Source: Parus major (taxonomy: Eukaryota > Chordata > Aves > Passeriformes > Paridae). From it: a stretch of 64,000 nucleotides of DNA. Shown here piece by piece: positions 12,745 through 25,019 of the stretch. The notes beneath the pieces were generated by a model. It was not told the origin of the DNA and did no database searches. It worked only from the letters and a program-made list of their open reading frames with translations. The stretch lies in the NCBI RefSeq assembly GCF_001522545.3, contig NC_031799.1, positions 31,462,580 to 31,526,579 of the forward strand, in the 5' to 3' direction. The first letter of the stretch is position 1, and the number at the start of each line of letters is the position of its first letter. The position numbers were made by a program, and so were the translations under genes.

Positions 12745-12824
12745 ATAAAGGGAGACTGTATATGGCAGTTCAGATGTAGTGGGCCCTCTCTGAGAGCTGG
12801 CATTATGCTGTGTCCATCCGTGAC

Positions 12825-13485
12825 CTAATCTACTGACGTGAAAGGAATGTTTTTATGCAGGTTGGGGTTCTGGCTGTGCCGGTTTCGGCTACGGACAGAG
12901 GAGAACATCATGTTGCACCCAGGGACTTTGCACTTGTGCATTTCTCGCAAGTGCACTGTTTTATAGTGCACTCTGAGGGTTCCCTTGTTGCTGTACATTT
13001 TGTGGCAAATGTTACACATTATCCCACCGTTGCTCACCGAAACGCTGTTGAACATGAGGGATCCTGGGACATCGGTGCCCATACCTACAGCTAAGGCAGG
13101 GGCATCTGCTTTGTGGGCAGATTCCCCGCTGTCACTTGCCCCATCGACGTCGTCCAGGAGAATACCCTCATCGCTTCCTGCGTCAGATTCTCTTGAGGAA
13201 TGGATACTGCTGCTGGACTGGATGCTGGAGGTGGTGCTCAAGTCTAGTACCATATAGTCTTCTGCCATGCCCCTGCCGTACCCATTCATGTGGGAATCCT
13301 CAGTACCAGCAGGCGAGGAGGTGTCTTCCCTTATGTCAAGCCCCATCTGATGCTGAGCGCCATATATCTTCACCAAAAATTCATCGCGGAGGTCCTTACT
13401 AAGAGAAGGCTGTGAAGTGTCCAAGCCCATGTCATCCAGTTCTTTGGTCAACAGTTTACGGTGCAGGTTTATGTTAGCACTGTGT
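12825..13485 (-). CDS. BNC2: BNC2 (basonuclin 2), last coding exon with stop codon
   Basis: This segment supplies the third base of a split Arg codon, then 219 residues and a TAG stop at 12,825-12,827. It opens with the His-Ser-Ala-Asn-Ile-Asn-Leu-His tail that completes zinc finger 4 begun in the upstream exon. A variable serine-rich and acidic stretch follows (residues ~55-125, including an [12 protein letters not shown] run). The third finger pair occupies residues 157-210: Cys157, Cys160, His173, His178 and Cys185, Cys190, His203, His210. The protein ends IPFTSVD, which I recognise as the BNC2 C-terminus. Joining to the 36,191-34,225 exon keeps frame (phase 2). The acceptor has a long pyrimidine tract. 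No frameshift or premature stop is present, so the gene looks intact here. Open frame upstream of 13,485 is intron read-through, not coding. Confidence 0.97.
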
Positions 13486-13521
13486 CTGGGAAAGGAAGAG
13501 GGAAGGGAGAAAAGGAAAAAT
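13486..13521 (-). other. BNC2: 3' splice acceptor and polypyrimidine tract of BNC2 last intron
   Basis: On the minus strand about 35 nucleotides of almost unbroken pyrimidine end in TTTCCCAG directly before ACACAGTGC. The AG lies at 13,486-13,487. This is a strong canonical acceptor, and the exon frame after it matches finger 4. Confidence 0.95.
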
Positions 13522-13928
13522 GTACAGTATTTTTGATTAAACACAGAGTCAACAAGCACCAAATCTAAATTATCATTTATTGATAATTTCTCATAAAAAT
13601 ATCCCCAATCCTTATTACTTGGAAATGTCAGCCTTTCTATAAGTGGACAAATTGCAACACAAAAACTAAACAAAAAAATCAAATTCCCCCCATATTGTTT
13701 TTCTTTTTAGCTGCTGCTCCTCAACATTAGTCCCCAACAGCAGCTATTGAAATTTATTTGAAAATTATGAATTAAGAAATTGTATTAGCAGAAAATACAA
13801 AATGCTCTTCTTGATTCCTGAATCCTTGCTGACTTTCCTTCTCTTCAAGAGGCAAAAAATATTAGTATATGGAATATATGTATGTGTGTCTATCTGTGTC
13901 TTACTATGGATCTGTGTCTTTAGGTATT

Positions 13929-13969
13929 TATCCATCCATCCATCCATATATATATATATATATATATGT
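13929..13969. repeat. (ATCC)n followed by (TA)n microsatellite
   Basis: Four ATCC units pass into about eleven TA units. It lies in the last BNC2 intron, ~450 bp from the acceptor. Confidence 0.95.
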
Positions 13970-15031
13970 ACTCACATAACTCAGTAAGTGAAATATAGGA
14001 GGGGAGTAAAATAGAAGTAACCAAATAAGGCATTGTCAGAGGTCCTGATTCTGGTAATTTAATTAATTCTCATATAAAGGTATTCAGAATCAGGCCAAAC
14101 AAAGATGGAGAAGACTTGAAGGGTTTAAGAGAACAAGTCTTTGAAATCTATATATAAGTTTCTGAAAATCTTAGCCAAAGTTGGTGGTTTCATCCTTGTA
14201 AGTTGTCACTGCCACTCCTCCCTGTCTTTCTCCCTGTACTGTCTGTATGCAGTGCTGATTGGCTGAAGCAGTGTAATGTCCAGTAAAAGAAACCTATTAA
14301 TGGCAGTGAGAATTTGCCCCAATCAATCAAAAAACTTGAGCATGGGTTTGCTTAAGGTATTTGCTGAAGTTATTGCAGATATTAAAGACGTTTTTGCCAT
14401 TGACGGAAGTGGATTTTAAACCAGATCCTAAGAGCTGTAAATTAAGACTCTCAAGTACTTTACAGGATCTGTGTCTTTGCTCTCAAGAAATAAAGCTCTA
14501 CATTTGCAAACAGTGTAAGCTTTTAAGTTAGTAAACAAGTAAAATAGCCTATTATTTGAAGCTGCATTCTACTCTCCACTTTTGGCATTGGCTTTATTCA
14601 CCCATTGCAGTAGAACCTCACTGATTTGCAGTTCTGTCAGGAAACCCTCTTTGAAAAACTGTATTTTCTGAATTAATGATACAACCAACAAACATGACAG
14701 ACATCAAAGACCTCTGGCCACAGAATATACTCATTTTGCTGAAGTGCTTAAGTATAAGAAATCAGGGTAAAGTTTTCAGCAATAGAAAACTTTAGGGTTC
14801 AGTTTTCAGAATGTGCAGCATTGCTGAGTAAATGACAAATATTTATTCAGTTTCTTTGGAGGGTGACTTGAATTTTGAGTCAGCAAAAAAAGAATTAGCG
14901 AAGTTCTACTGCATAACATTCTTTGCAAGCTAAGGACCCAAACCCGCAATTTACAACATGCAGACTCACCAGTCTGTCTGCCCATTATAAATTGCAGATC
15001 AGAGCCCAAATGTAGGAGGGAAAAGAAGATT

Positions 15032-15064
15032 GGGAGGGGGGGAGGGAGTGGGAGGAGGGTGGGG
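15032..15064 (+). repeat. G-rich tract with G-quadruplex potential
   Basis: Five or more runs of three or more G are separated by one to five bases, followed by a GA-rich stretch to 15,086. In the BNC2 transcript this would be C-rich. Confidence 0.85.
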
Positions 15065-15816
15065 AAAGAGAGAGAGAAAGAGAGAATTTTAACATAGGAA
15101 TAGCTTAATTTGCAAAAAGCACTAGGTACAAAATTGGCATGGGAAGACATAACAATGATCAAATATTTTACAGACATTCAGGTCCTATATTAACAAAAAA
15201 GGGAGAAGAGGAACAATAGCTATTAGCAATATTTCCTTATTGGAAGCTTTCATTTTAAGAAACCCTTTGAAACATACCTCTCAACCAACTGAAGTCCAAA
15301 ACATGGTACAGAAATACAATGCAAAAAAGCAAATGCAAATGTAGGAAGATTAAATTCATGTGGAGTAAATCTCTTTAATTTTCTAACACTTACTTTGTGT
15401 TTCATTTATCTGTTGCACATAACTTAAGGGAATAAATAAACAGCAATAGAACTAATATGCTCACCTGCAAGTGCAGGTAACTTCTCTGACATAAAACTGA
15501 TACTGAAATGCAGTTTAATTGAATTGTGTGTGTTTGGGATGCTATTATTCCAGTTAGAGGCTGGTCTAGAACAGAAGATTTCTCTCTTAATGAGAGAGAG
15601 TTGAGAGGTATGGGCAAGGGTGGAAAAAGTGGAGAGTATTTCTTGCTTTTGTCCCACATGGGAAATACTCTTTTCACACAAGCAAGTATAGCACCATTGC
15701 TTTTTTGAGGCATAGAAGTGTAATTATGCATATCCCCACACTGCACTTAGGAAGGCTGAGCTTACCTTGTGATAAGATCAGCTTTCTAATCTTTTGCTAA
15801 ATTGAGATCACAAAAG

Positions 15817-15860
15817 ATAGAGAGAGAGGAGAGGAGAAAAGAGAAAGAAATGGGGAGGGG

Positions 15861-15902
<42 letters not shown>
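15817..15902 (+). repeat. Purine tract ending in (GA)n microsatellite
   Basis: GA-rich sequence passes into about 19 perfect GA units at 15,864-15,902. On the BNC2 sense strand this is a (CT)n pyrimidine tract inside the last intron. Confidence 0.95.
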
Positions 15903-15905
<3 letters not shown>

Positions 15906-18232
15906 AAATTCACATTCCAATCCAGACAAATCTGGTTTTTAAAAAAAATTCTGAAACCAATAAAACACAGACTTAAAAAAGTCTTGACTGTGAAACTGAT
16001 TTTTTGTCAGCTGTAATATCACTTACACTGTTGTCCTGATGGATACTGACTCAATCACACAATACAGAAAACATAAAGCAAATTAATCAAAGCATATTCA
16101 CACCATACCCATTATTATCCACAAATGAGCTCTGAACAGATGCATGCATACATGAATGATAAACAGTAGTCCTGATGGTCCCTTGCCTTCCTGGTTTCAG
16201 ATGGAATGTAGCTCCACTGCTAAGTGCAGTACAGGAAACGCTTACTGTGAAGGCCTGTCCACACTGACCAGGGTTATTAAATGACCATAAAAGCACGTTT
16301 GTGCTTATCATCATAAGGCTAACTGCAAACTATTCATAAAGTACTCATGTGTGTACTTATAATTTCCCCCCTTCTCTCCCCTCTTCACTGCTATGCTCTG
16401 GGAATTTGTTTCAGCATAAGAGCTGGTCAAGATAACTGTAACTCTTGCTTCCATGCATTTGTGCTTACTATTTCCTTGGCTAGCTGTTGAGAAAAACAAC
16501 AGTCAGGCATGCAGTGAAAATAACGTCACCATTCACTAAATGAAGAGATAAGAATAAACTACCATGCTAAAGAGGGGCCACCAAGCCCCAGACAGACAAA
16601 AGCCAACCTGAGAAAGACCAGTGTAAGGATGCAAACTCTGCTGATGCGCTGATAAGAAGAGATGCCTCCCTTATTCAATTCTCACTTACAGCAGTTGCAA
16701 TCAGTAATCTAGTTAAAGTATGTACCAGCCCATAATATCTGTCAGGCAAACGATGTGCAGAAATGTGCGGACCAGTTCTGGCACTCTGCTCAGTAGTGTC
16801 CCTTTTCCGCTGTCAGCAGTACTGTTGGATTCTCCTAATATAATTACATTGACTTTTATTCAATTAAGTGCCATTCCTAGCCTTAAAAAGAAGCTACTTT
16901 ATCAATTGATTCAGGTGTAATGCAATAATAAAGATGAACTCATGGCAGTGCATTAGCTCTGCTGTTCATAACTTCTGAACATAGGTTCATTCATAGCAGT
17001 CGATTTCCATTATGCAACCACAGTTCAAAAGAATTGATTCTTTTACATTCATTTCTTAATCTATTTCAGTTGTGTTTAATATTTTCCCTAAATATATGTG
17101 AAAACATTCTGGTGGAGAAAGAGGTATGACTTGTGAAAAAAAATTCATTTATTTAGACACTGAAGTTTTGAAATCTTATTAAACCCCCCTTCTCCATACC
17201 AAACAGAAATTTTCCATCCTAATCCAACTCTTTCTCCTCTGCTTTGTCACTCCCAACCCTAGGAAGTCCCCTACAAGCCCTCAGCTAATGCTGACCACCT
17301 GTCATATTGTTCATCTGCTCCTCCCCATGACACCTGAAGTTTCTTGCTTCAGCTATTCTGTTCCCTTATGTGATTTACAAAGCTGCTTACCTCTTCCTCC
17401 TCCAGATACTGCTCCCAGGTATGTGTAAACAGTGGTCCCTGGGTAAGCTGAGGCATACTTTGGGCAGAGTCATTTGTGCCAGTGCATGAACACTGCCATG
17501 AAACACAGAAAATCCTGAAGCAAAATATGCCAAAACCTGCTGAGCTTCAGCCTGACATAGCTTCATTACTTCCCATACCTCAGCTAGCTAATTTAAGGCC
17601 ATCTCTGGCGTCCTTTGCACCACTGAAATTACTGCTGTATCTGCAGGGAAAAGAACTTAAAGAACATAAATGTTTGGCAGAAATATATATGTGTGTATGA
17701 AACAAAATATTTGACCTAATTAAATCCTTTGAATGCCTCTGGTCTTCCTAGATTGCCTATTTGTACATAAACTACCAGAATGGCATTTGATCCTCACAGT
17801 GGAAATGTTATGTAAAGACAACTGGTGATTGAAGTCTTTCAGGCAGAAATACACCATCAAATGCATTTAACTAAAGGCATTTTTTACTTTACTTCAGTCA
17901 CTATACCTAGACATTCCTTGGCAACAAGGGATGGTAAAGGGGGTTTGTTCTGAAAATACTATCTGGGGCAAAGAATGTTCAAACACCTGTTTAGGTCTGT
18001 ACTACATGTCAGATAACTTTAAAAATGAGGAGGGTATTTTTCCAAGATGAGCTTGTTGTGGCAAGCTCAACTCGTTGAGCAAGTTCTAGGACTCAGAATA
18101 CCTGACTTTTTGACATAAATACCACTCTTTTCAAGTTACTATTAATTAATTACATACATGGAAGGAAAAAAGTATGTGCAAAGCCCTCACTAGAGTGAAT
18201 TTGGCTTTAAGAATGGAGCAGTGTTGCCACGA

Positions 18233-18256
18233 GGATGATGATGATAATGATGATGC
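18233..18256 (+). repeat. (GAT)n microsatellite, short
   Basis: Seven GAT units with one AAT variant, in the last BNC2 intron. Confidence 0.9.
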
Positions 18257-21129
18257 ACATAAAATCTGTGGTTGTGGTGAAATGTCAGACTCTGAGCTCA
18301 CCACTGCCCTTTCAGACTGGAGTTTTAGCACCAGTGCAATGCAGAATCCTACAGCAGTTACAGAAGCTCCCTGACTCTGGGCATGATCCCACTGGTGGTA
18401 GTGTTTTCCTTCTTTTGTGAAGTTCATGAAAGTATTCTTAGCTAGAATTCATTGTTGGTTACACCCCACCTACTACTACCAAGTTTCTTAGTGACAGATG
18501 CACTACGCACCAACAGAAGGAAGGGATTATAAACCTAGGAAATATGGTCAATTAAACATACATTCTATTTACACACATCATAAATCCTGACTGGGATCTC
18601 TTTAGCAGTTTCTTTTTACACTTGTCAAGGAATCTGATTCTGTTAATTTACTGTCCATTTGTTGGAAAGAGAAAATTTAATGGCCACTTTAGTTTAGTTT
18701 ATTTTTATTTAGTCAGTCTTTTAATTTCATTTTGAAGTGAGTAAGAATGAATTTATCAGAGCAGAATTTGTCCTGGTATAGAAATTGGCATGAATCCTAT
18801 GGACAAAGGGCCAAATTTGGACCCACCCATAACTGCTGTCCTATCTGCACTGTGGCAAACCCCATCTCTGGATGAATTCTGGATGAATCATCTGGAGAAT
18901 TCAGATTATAAAGAGCTCTGTCTATTTAGATTCAAGCATTAGCAGAGGACACAAAACCAACTGCATGAAAAATTAGACTGAATGTGTTCACCATTCAGGA
19001 CAGGACAGAGTGTTGAAAATTAAGCATATAGTATTATTTTATTAATAATTATTTTGCCAAGAGAAAAGTATAATTAACTTAAATATTGTGGGATGAGAGA
19101 GAAAAAGAGTAAGAATGAAAGAAAACCACAGTTGTTGGGGAAATCAGTTAGGGACTGTGGAAACCCACTTTCCACTGCTTGATGCAGTGAGACAGAAAAC
19201 CAAGCCAATTGATATCCTTGTTAAATGTCTGGCTACTACTTCTCCTTGTCTGATGATAAGTGACAAAGCTCCCTGTTACTCATCTCAGTCAACCATCAAA
19301 ATAAACCATATTGTTTCAACATTTCCACTTGTACCCAGCCACAACCATTTTCTCCCCATGTTTCTAAGAAAGCCACCATCCCAGTTTCTTACACTTCAGA
19401 TATTCTGAAAGTGCCTTTTCTGTCAAACACGTGATTTAATAAATTAGTAACACCTAGCCCTACCATTCTAACACTGCAAAGAAATCAAAACCAGAATGTG
19501 ACAGTAGGAGGCCATCAGTCTTTGGTCAGGTTTGTTTTAAGATCAATAAGTGATCCCAGCATTAAATAACACTATAAAATTGTATTTTGATACTTAATGC
19601 AAGTAAAGACAACATAAAATTATTTTCTGTCAAATTGTGTTTTTTCCCAATGAGAGATATTTTTTTAAAGAAGACACTACTAAGAGAAGAAGCTACTATT
19701 GGGTTACAAAACCTGGAATCACACAATCTTCAGCAGTTTGAGAAGGTTTTGTTAGAAAATCAAAGAACAGAACACAATTGGCTGGTGGTTTATGTAAAAA
19801 TTGATGAACCTCTTATTAAAGCTGGATATTGGAAGTAACAGCTCTGGTTGTACAGGTCCCATAAAAGCTATCCTCTTGCTATACTTAGCTTACAACTAAG
19901 CTCTATCAATCTGTTTTAAAATATCATAAACAATGAACTTTTCATTATTCCTCCTGTGAGACTTTTTCTACAGATATTTTCAGCTCAGTATTCAGCCTAC
20001 ATTTTTACCTATAATGTAATGTTAAAGGAAAGTTTTCTTTGTTTCTGTTCACCTCAAAGGTGAAGAGAATTAAGAATTATGGTTTTGTTTTAAATTTTCA
20101 CATGATTTTCGTTGCTAACAAAATTTAGTATTATGTTCTTACCTCAATTTCATGTCCCTTTCCTGCTTGTTTAAGCCTGAAACTCATAGAAAGGCCCAGA
20201 ATAGGTGAACACTACAGAAAGTAAACCCTGAATTTTTTGCTTTTTCAGAATCTCTGCAGACGGAAAGTGCTGAGTTTCATGCAGCTAAAATCAAAGAGCC
20301 AAAAAGTAAGACTGGCTAAATATAACAGTGTGCATATTTATGAGAAAGATATGGCCTCAATTCTGATACTTTTTCAAGAAAGAAGCAGCAATAATTTCTC
20401 CCATTTGCTTATAAGAATCAACAATGAAACAGTTCCTTGAATTTAATTAGTAATGAAAACTGTTAAAGAAATTATCATCTCACTTACTGTTCTAATTTTG
20501 CCACTCTATTAGCAGTCTTTGATACAGAGTTTGTATTGTTTTGTTTTGGGTTTTAATTAGGAAAAAAAAAAAAAAAAGAAATCCATAAATCTAAGCAAAG
20601 ATAGTAACAATTTGAAATCCTGATCTGACCTAAATTATAAAATTCACATTTATCCGAACAGGGACAAAATTTAAATCTAAACACTAGTGCTTTCGTGTAT
20701 TTGATCATATTTAATCTGCTTCTGAATGTAAGGGAAAAAGTAGGTACAGGGGCTAGACTTTAGAAGGAGTCAAGGCAAAAATACTATACTACCTGATAAA
20801 ACCATGGCATTTCTACATGAACAGAGTAATAGCATCAGTTCTTGAGGCCTGAAATTGCATAGAATTTGAAAAATATTAACCTTTCATAGGAAGAAAATCC
20901 AAAAGGTAAAATACAGTTCAGCACCTATTAAAAAAAAGTAAAAAACCCAGCGCTTATTAAATACAGGAAATAAAGGACAAGCAAGTTCTTGCAAATTAAA
21001 GATGTGGAGCCCAGTCATTTCAATCCCTTTCAATATGAAACAAATCACTCACACTGGTCACGAAGACAGCTCCCTCTACACTCAAATTATTCACTTGAAG
21101 ATAAGCTCCTATCAAACTCTTAAGGGGTT

Positions 21130-21440
21130 TAACTAATTTACTGCACAGATACGGCACGTCTGTTGTAATAACAGGTAGGATGTATTGGGGTCGACCATTT
21201 ATCAGAATTAGACTTCTTTTTTCAATTCACAGTGAATTATGCTGCCTACACTGCTCCTCTTTCTCAGAGCTTCCCATCCCCTTACGGCCCCTAATGTGGC
21301 AGGCAAACAAAATTGACAGTCTCATCTTGTCAACAAGGGGTGATTCTCCTGAGAAGCCATTTAACTTTGCAGAGGAAGCAATGTATTAATGTGCCTGTCC
21401 CAGGAATGTTAATCATCTTCAAGCTCCTTCTAACTTTGAC
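21130..21440. promoter_or_regulatory. Candidate conserved noncoding element, last BNC2 intron
   Basis: Unique, base-balanced block without simple repeats, with words such as AGAATTAGA, GTGAATTATGC, ATTGACAG and GTTAATCATC that resemble homeodomain/TALE sites. There is no open frame. Assigned by look only. Confidence 0.28.
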
Positions 21441-23359
21441 ATGAACAAAATCACCAAATTTGTTTACTAAATGAATCGTAATATGCTAATAAGAGAGCAT
21501 GACATATATGGTAAAGCCAAACAGATGGTTTGTTTACTCCACTTTGCAACTTTATAAATGTTGTAACTCTGAAGATGTTAGTGAGAATTATTGGTTTGTT
21601 GGCAGTGGCAAACATGTCTTTTGCATACTTAATCCACAGTTAGAGTCAGAAAACAATTTATCATCACCATGGAATGCATAAAAAATGTTAATGCATTTAG
21701 GAAGGCAGGATAGTTGACTGTGCAGGCAAATACTCAGGTTAAATATGAATTTGATATTTGATGGCAATATTTGCTACCAAATAATTAAAAAAAAATAAAA
21801 ATCTGACAGGCTTGGGATTCTTGAAAGGTCCAGTAATTCAGTACATACCTGTTGAGGTGTTTAGTGAAATGGTCCTTATGGTGCTAACAGAATTACGCTT
21901 TCACAACAGTTGTGCGTGCTCAGAAGCATTGAGGTTATGTCACACTCTTAATATATTACTATTGTTGTCCATTAAAGATCAAAAGATATTGCAAACAAAA
22001 AGCACAACAACCGGCGTAGTTGCCAAAGTTACTCAGAAATGATCAAAACTGTGTTGCAACACTTCAACCTCTCACTTTCCTAGCTGCCTGGAAGCAAAAC
22101 AGACTCAGTACAAAATAGCCAGCATTCTCGTCTAATATCCGGACTGGTTGAGAAAGTTTAGAATAAGAGGATTTATCTGACAGAATATTTTCTAAGTGAA
22201 CTAACACAGTGTCACAATGTTACATGCGCAAGAAGTCATTATACATATGAGAAAGTCCTGTGATGAGCATAACAGGTGTGTAGGATCACTGTCTGTAACA
22301 CCAAAGCTGTTGCCACAATTTACACAAGCTCTACAGAGAAGTTTAGCTGGTGCCATGCACTGCAGTCATGCATTAAGTCCTCAAATCCACTGTGTTGAAG
22401 TATTTGCTGGTCCTTGACAAGGTGTATTTTCCCTTAAGAAATACTGAAGGGATGAGGAATACATATACATTAACATTCATTTTCAAACCTAAATTATCTA
22501 AATGTTACATTATCCAAGTTTTATAATCAGAAGTTTTTATCCTTCATTTAATTCTACCGGTAGAGCCAAATGTGATAATTTTGCAAGTTTTTATGCAAAC
22601 AGACCCTCCAGTTCAGCATGCCACTAGTGTATTTTACTGAACTCCAAGTTTCAGTAAATCTAGAAATAAAGAAAAAATTCAGGCAGAATTCCTAGTTTTT
22701 CCCAGTTCTGATTTCAAATCAAATCTTTTCTCTCAGATGTTGATCCACAGCAACATATTATCTCATGGTTTGCTTAGGAGATTTACAGACACTTTACTGA
22801 CTGAATCTCAAGTTCAAAATAATAATGAAACCTGAGATCAGGGATAGTTTTGTACGATTTCAGGTTCCACAGCAAAACTGTAAACCATTTATTTTGATCA
22901 AAATGAAATAGTAATTCTCATTCCTAATGTTTGTTTGTCTAAAAATGCTGGTTTTATTTATACGACACCAGAGGAACTATAAAACCAAATATGATGCGGC
23001 ATTTCAACAGGGTTCCTTTATTAGTAATTTTACATTACTAAATAAGCACCCCTATCAGGTCAACTGATAGCTGATTATCCTACAACCTCCTTTCATTGAT
23101 GCCCCGACTTCTCAGTAATTTCAATCCTCTGAGACTCTTCCATACATGCTATTGTCAGCATTTATTAAATTCTCAACTTTTTACTCATCCACAAGAGAAT
23201 GTGCAAAGATATCTAAGTTCAGCTTGCTGTCCAAGGATTATTTTGGAAGAAACATTAGCGGCCGTCCCAGTCTGGCGCTTATATCTCATTTGAAACATCT
23301 ACTCATTCCTGACCAACAAAGAAAATTTCAATAAAGTACTTTTACTGGTTTAACAGCAG

Positions 23360-23780
23360 TGAGCTCCTGGGATTGTCAAAGTGCTCAGTCTTTTCCGAGG
23401 AGAGAAGGAATCAGCAGCTCAAATATAATTAACCTTCCATTCTCAATGCAAACTGCCACGCACAGGAGCTCTGCAGTCTATTAGTGAAGTTATAACGGCC
23501 AACAGGCAGAGGCAAAATTGGTCAAAAAGTTGGCTGCTGCTGTCATATTTTTAGAATTATGATTAATGACACTAATAATGTGGATGATTACTGATACGTG
23601 TATCTCCTGCAGTTTATCATATTGCACTGGCTGCCTACGTCCACAATAAACATGATGCTATCATTTACCTCTTTATTGAAGGCAATCCTTCTCTTGAAGG
23701 AGCACATTCTAATTACTTTGTAATGTTTTATGTCTTAAACATTTTGCAGCTCTGGACCTTGCCAACTGCTTCATGTCTAC
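23360..23780. promoter_or_regulatory. Candidate conserved noncoding element, last BNC2 intron
   Basis: Unique block with clustered homeodomain-like words (ATAATTAACC, GATTAATGACACTAATAATG, GATGATTACTGAT, CTAATTACTTTGTAATG). It differs in texture from the surrounding AT-rich drift. Assigned by look only. Confidence 0.32.
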
Positions 23781-24966
23781 CATTGATTAATTACAGAATG
23801 TTTAATCAAAATTTAGAACCTAATGCAGTCATTTATGAATGCGCTGCAGTGCCAAGATAGTTAGGCTGCCGTCCCAAGCTTGGAGAGTGCTGGGTTCAAA
23901 ATTAAATCCCAGAAATCTGGAAGATGCCAAAGATTTTACCTCGAGTGATTTGAGTTTAAAAATCTTGCTTTGGTTGATGAATGACAGGCACCCACTCAAA
24001 ATGAAAGGTCTTTATTATATGTGTATGTGTGCTTGCATGTTCACATTTTTCTTCTTCTTCAAATGTCTTCATTTTTCTCTTTATGCTATTGTTGCTGCAG
24101 TTTCAGCTCCTTTACAAGCCTTCCTTGCTGCTAAAGCTCTTGCAAACACCAGTCAAGAGAGTGTAGTTTTGAAGTGGTTAAACGACTGAAAAATAATTTG
24201 CAGGGACAAATACATAAGTTTTTTTTTAATGTGGATTTTTATGGTACTGTCATACAACCATTCACCGTTGAAGTTAAGTGTTTTTTTAATACCATTACTG
24301 AACTGCTGAAATGGATGCTAATATAGCTTGGAGTGCTAATGTCAAATCCTGGTAATAAAAAAGACAGACTGCTGAATGAAATAATTTCAAGTAAAAAATA
24401 GAACAAAAGTGCTCTCACTCTCGCTCTACACTTTTATTGAATTGGGACTGACTGAGCCAATTGCTTTAGAAGTCTGTAAAACACAATTACTAGTGAGCTG
24501 ACTGACCCAGCAGTGCCCCTTCTGTGACAGAACAGACTAAAAAGGCTGCAGAATTAGTGCTGTTCCCCTATCTGGCTATCAGACCTGAGAGACACCCAGT
24601 GCAGGATCTGTTATCCTTCCTGCCAGGGCCCCTCCTCATGAAATCTTGGTTCTCAGTCTTGCATAATACATAATCTGTGTGCATCTTCTTCTTGAAACAG
24701 GGGCTCATTTACCTTCTGAGAGGGAATCTGAGTTCTCTTTCTATCCATTATATTTTTACATCTTTATCTAATAACATAATGGATGTCTTTCTCTCAGTAC
24801 TCGCAACCACAGACACACATATTCATGTTTGGTCTATTTTTATTTCCGCATATTGTGTGTAAAACACAAAAGTACAACCTAAGGTTTACAGGCAGCAAAA
24901 TTAACTATGTCCCATTTGTATTTTCACTTGTAAGTGTCTGAACTGTAATTGCTTTCTTTATTCTAG

Positions 24967-25019
24967 CATAACAAAGAAAAGGAGAGAGAGAAAGGAAGAG
25001 GGAAAGAAAGGAAAAAAAA
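24967..25019 (+). repeat. Purine-rich (GA/GAAA) tract
   Basis: About 50 bp of almost pure A and G with GAGA, GGAA and GAAA units, in the last BNC2 intron. Confidence 0.85.

Larger units (their letters stand above)
1757..12824 (-). other. BNC2: BNC2 3' untranslated region (distal end tentative)
   Basis: Downstream of the TAG the minus strand runs AT-rich and without a convincing gene. Mammalian BNC2 mRNA has a 3' UTR of many kilobases (recalled, not checked), so a UTR of ~11 kb is plausible. The far end is placed at an ATTAAA signal (1,775-1,780), which is followed in the sense direction by U-rich sequence. An alternative end is an AATAAA near 3,346-3,351. The region includes two assembly gaps, an A-rich tract (sense) at 12.1-12.5 kb, and two perfect Pumilio-type octamers. 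Long frames around 4,067-4,831 on both strands look accidental. Position of the end is inference. Confidence 0.5.

Noticed and set aside
12514..12828. ORFs across the second gap
   Set aside because: Open only because of N bases and TA repeat.
12855..13402. Plus-strand ORFs of 79-90 codons over the last BNC2 exon
   Set aside because: Antisense shadows of the coding exon.
23839..24189. 116-codon plus-strand ORF
   Set aside because: No domain or family seen; contains a poly-Phe run from a CTT-rich stretch; in an intron with no splice context.
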